Below are positions 63,011-64,000 of a stretch of 64,000 nucleotides of DNA, piece after piece. The stretch is from assembly GCF_008477545.1 (NCBI RefSeq), contig NZ_VORA01000002.1, positions 620,001-684,000 of the forward strand, written 5' to 3'. The position numbers were made by a program, and so were the translations under genes. The number at the start of each line of letters is the position of its first letter. Positions within the stretch are counted from its first letter, which is position 1. Source of the DNA: Roseibium aestuarii. GTDB lineage: Bacteria; Pseudomonadota; Alphaproteobacteria; Rhizobiales; Stappiaceae. A model generated the notes under the pieces. The model made no database searches. It was not told the DNA's origin and was given only the letters and a program-made list of their open reading frames with translations.

Positions 63011-64000
63011 TCATTCCGCGGCATGGGACCGGATGGAGGCGGACCGGTCCGGACCGATCGCGACATATTTCCCGATTTCACTGCCCTCCAGCCCGATCAG
63101 CATCGGCTGCCGGGTCCCGGGCAGGACCACCGTATCGTAGAGTTCCTCTACGGAGCCCGTAATCGACAGGGCGTGACAGACTTCCCCGTCGCTGAGGCGC
63201 ACCACATAGACGGCACATTCGGGGTCGCGCCCGCGACGGCGCAGTTCCTCGTCCAGCGGCAGGCCGGAGAAAATCTTGTTGCGTGGCTTGGACAGGCCAA
63301 TGACTGCATGGTCGCCGTGGAAGGACAGGCCCCGCAGGAACCCCGGGAACCAAGCCAGTCGTTCGAACGTCCCGGCCTGCCGGTCGATGCGGCCGAACCA
63401 GCCGGACCCCGCCTCCAGAATGTAGAGCTCGCCCCGGTGCATGCGCGGGGTGTGCGGCATGGCAAGGCCTTCAGCCACCACCTGATCGCTGCGGATATCG
63501 ATCACCAGACCTCCATCCGCACGCATGTCGCGCCAACCGGCCTCGACATTGCTGGCACCGATCACCGTGGCATAGGCCGCCTCGCCCTCCTCCAGGCAAA
63601 AGCCGTTGAAATGACAGCGGTCCTCATTCGCGATCTCGCTGATGAAGGCGGGCCGCCAGACCGGTGAAAAGCTGCCCCGGCCGTCCAGTTCGGCCAGGCA
63701 GTTGTAGAGGGTGACGGCGACCAGCAGGCGGCCGTTCTTGTCGATGTGGATGTCGTGGACGTCGACCGCACCCGTCACGTCGCAGCGGCGTGGCATGTAG
63801 ACCCGATCCCAGCCGTCGAGCTGGCAGCCTGCCTCCAATCCGTTTTCAAACCGCCAGACCTGATGCTTCGTGGAGAGATACAAGCCGGTCTCTGTCGCGC
63901 GCAGAGCCATGGCATGGCCGAAATTGCGTTCACTCACCGCAATGTTTCCGGCAAGCCCCGGGCCGATCAGGACCACCTTTCCGGCTGTGTAGGTGGTGAA
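63011..64000 (-). CDS. TIGR03032/DUF4915-like beta-propeller protein (5' end outside window)
   Basis: At least 329 residues; the frame continues past the window edge without a stop, beginning FTTYTAGKVVLIG. The sequence has repeated beta-propeller-like blocks and family segments DVHDIHIDKNGRLLVAVTLYNCLAEL, NEDRCHFNGFCL, AMPHTPRMHRGELYILEAGSGWFGRID and FHGDHAVIGLSKPR. This matches the TIGR03032 family, whose function is not established. It lies upstream of the two AraC genes on the same strand, but about 200 bases and a hairpin separate them. Confidence 0.78.
   Translation of the reverse strand, partial: FTTYTAGKVVLIGPGLAGNIAVSERNFGHAMALRATETGLYLSTKHQVWRFENGLEAGCQLDGWDRVYMPRRCDVTGAVDVHDIHIDKNGRLLVAVTLYNCLAELDGRGSFSPVWRPAFISEIANEDRCHFNGFCLEEGEAAYATVIGASNVEAGWRDMRADGGLVIDIRSDQVVAEGLAMPHTPRMHRGELYILEAGSGWFGRIDRQAGTFERLAWFPGFLRGLSFHGDHAVIGLSKPRNKIFSGLPLDEELRRRGRDPECAVYVVRLSDGEVCHALSITGSVEELYDTVVLPGTRQPMLIGLEGSEIGKYVAIGPDRSASIRSHAAE

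Overview
The window reads as a stretch of a GC-rich alphaproteobacterial chromosome, most likely order Hyphomicrobiales (Rhizobiales). This rests on four things seen here: a SciP-type CtrA inhibitor and CtrA boxes (TTAA-N7-TTAA) beside the flagellar genes, a PmtA-type phospholipid N-methyltransferase, a petABC bc1 operon with separate cytochrome b and c1 genes, and a DUF1285-Nudix-DUF6111-cca string. Genes are dense, overlap often, and use GTG and TTG starts freely. No transposase, integrase, phage gene, rRNA or CRISPR array was seen. The genus cannot be told from this window.

Layout. 1-8965 (+): the tail of an unidentified gene, a creatinase/ectoine-hydrolase-like M24 protein, a lipoprotein, prs, rmuC, rplY-pth, a secreted RNase T2 and ychF. 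9037-14589: a PilZ protein (-), a fumarylacetoacetate-hydrolase-family enzyme, an SLC13-type permease, an NAD-dependent epimerase and a coupled pair of MaoC-like proteins. 14684-18744 (-): a GNAT acetyltransferase, apt and the petABC operon. 19129-25796 (-): two similar ABC exporters, the first preceded by a small membrane protein and a short upstream ORF with a strong ribosome binding site, plus a chemoreceptor and a DUF2177 protein. 25971-31479: trmL and hemF (+), an HD-GYP protein (-), and the coupled chain DUF1285 > Nudix CoA pyrophosphatase > DUF6111 > cca (-). 31862-38900 (+): a moxR/DUF58/DUF4159 'Bat-like' membrane operon. 38913-45596: acetyltransferases, a glutathionyl-hydroquinone reductase, a Nudix hydrolase, a metallophosphoesterase, a membrane protein and an MtnA-like protein without the catalytic cysteine. 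45772-57562: a flagellar block on the minus strand (fliK, flgD, sciP, fliF, fliG, fliH, fliN, flbD, flhA) with an unknown 82-residue gene at its edge. 57993-60273 (+): mnmA, pmtA and tRNA-Met. 60564-64000 (-): two overlapping AraC-type regulators and a gene that runs off the window.

The most interesting part is the cell-cycle and motility control region. fliF has two overlapping perfect CtrA boxes upstream. The CtrA antagonist gene sciP lies just upstream of that promoter and has a near-consensus CtrA box inside an inverted repeat. The sciP leader can fold into a hairpin that buries its ribosome binding site. Another perfect CtrA box precedes the 82-residue gene next to flhA. Other points worth a second look are the short leader ORF before the ABC exporter operon, the MtnA-like protein lacking its catalytic cysteine, and a few tiny ORFs with terminators or ribosome binding sites.
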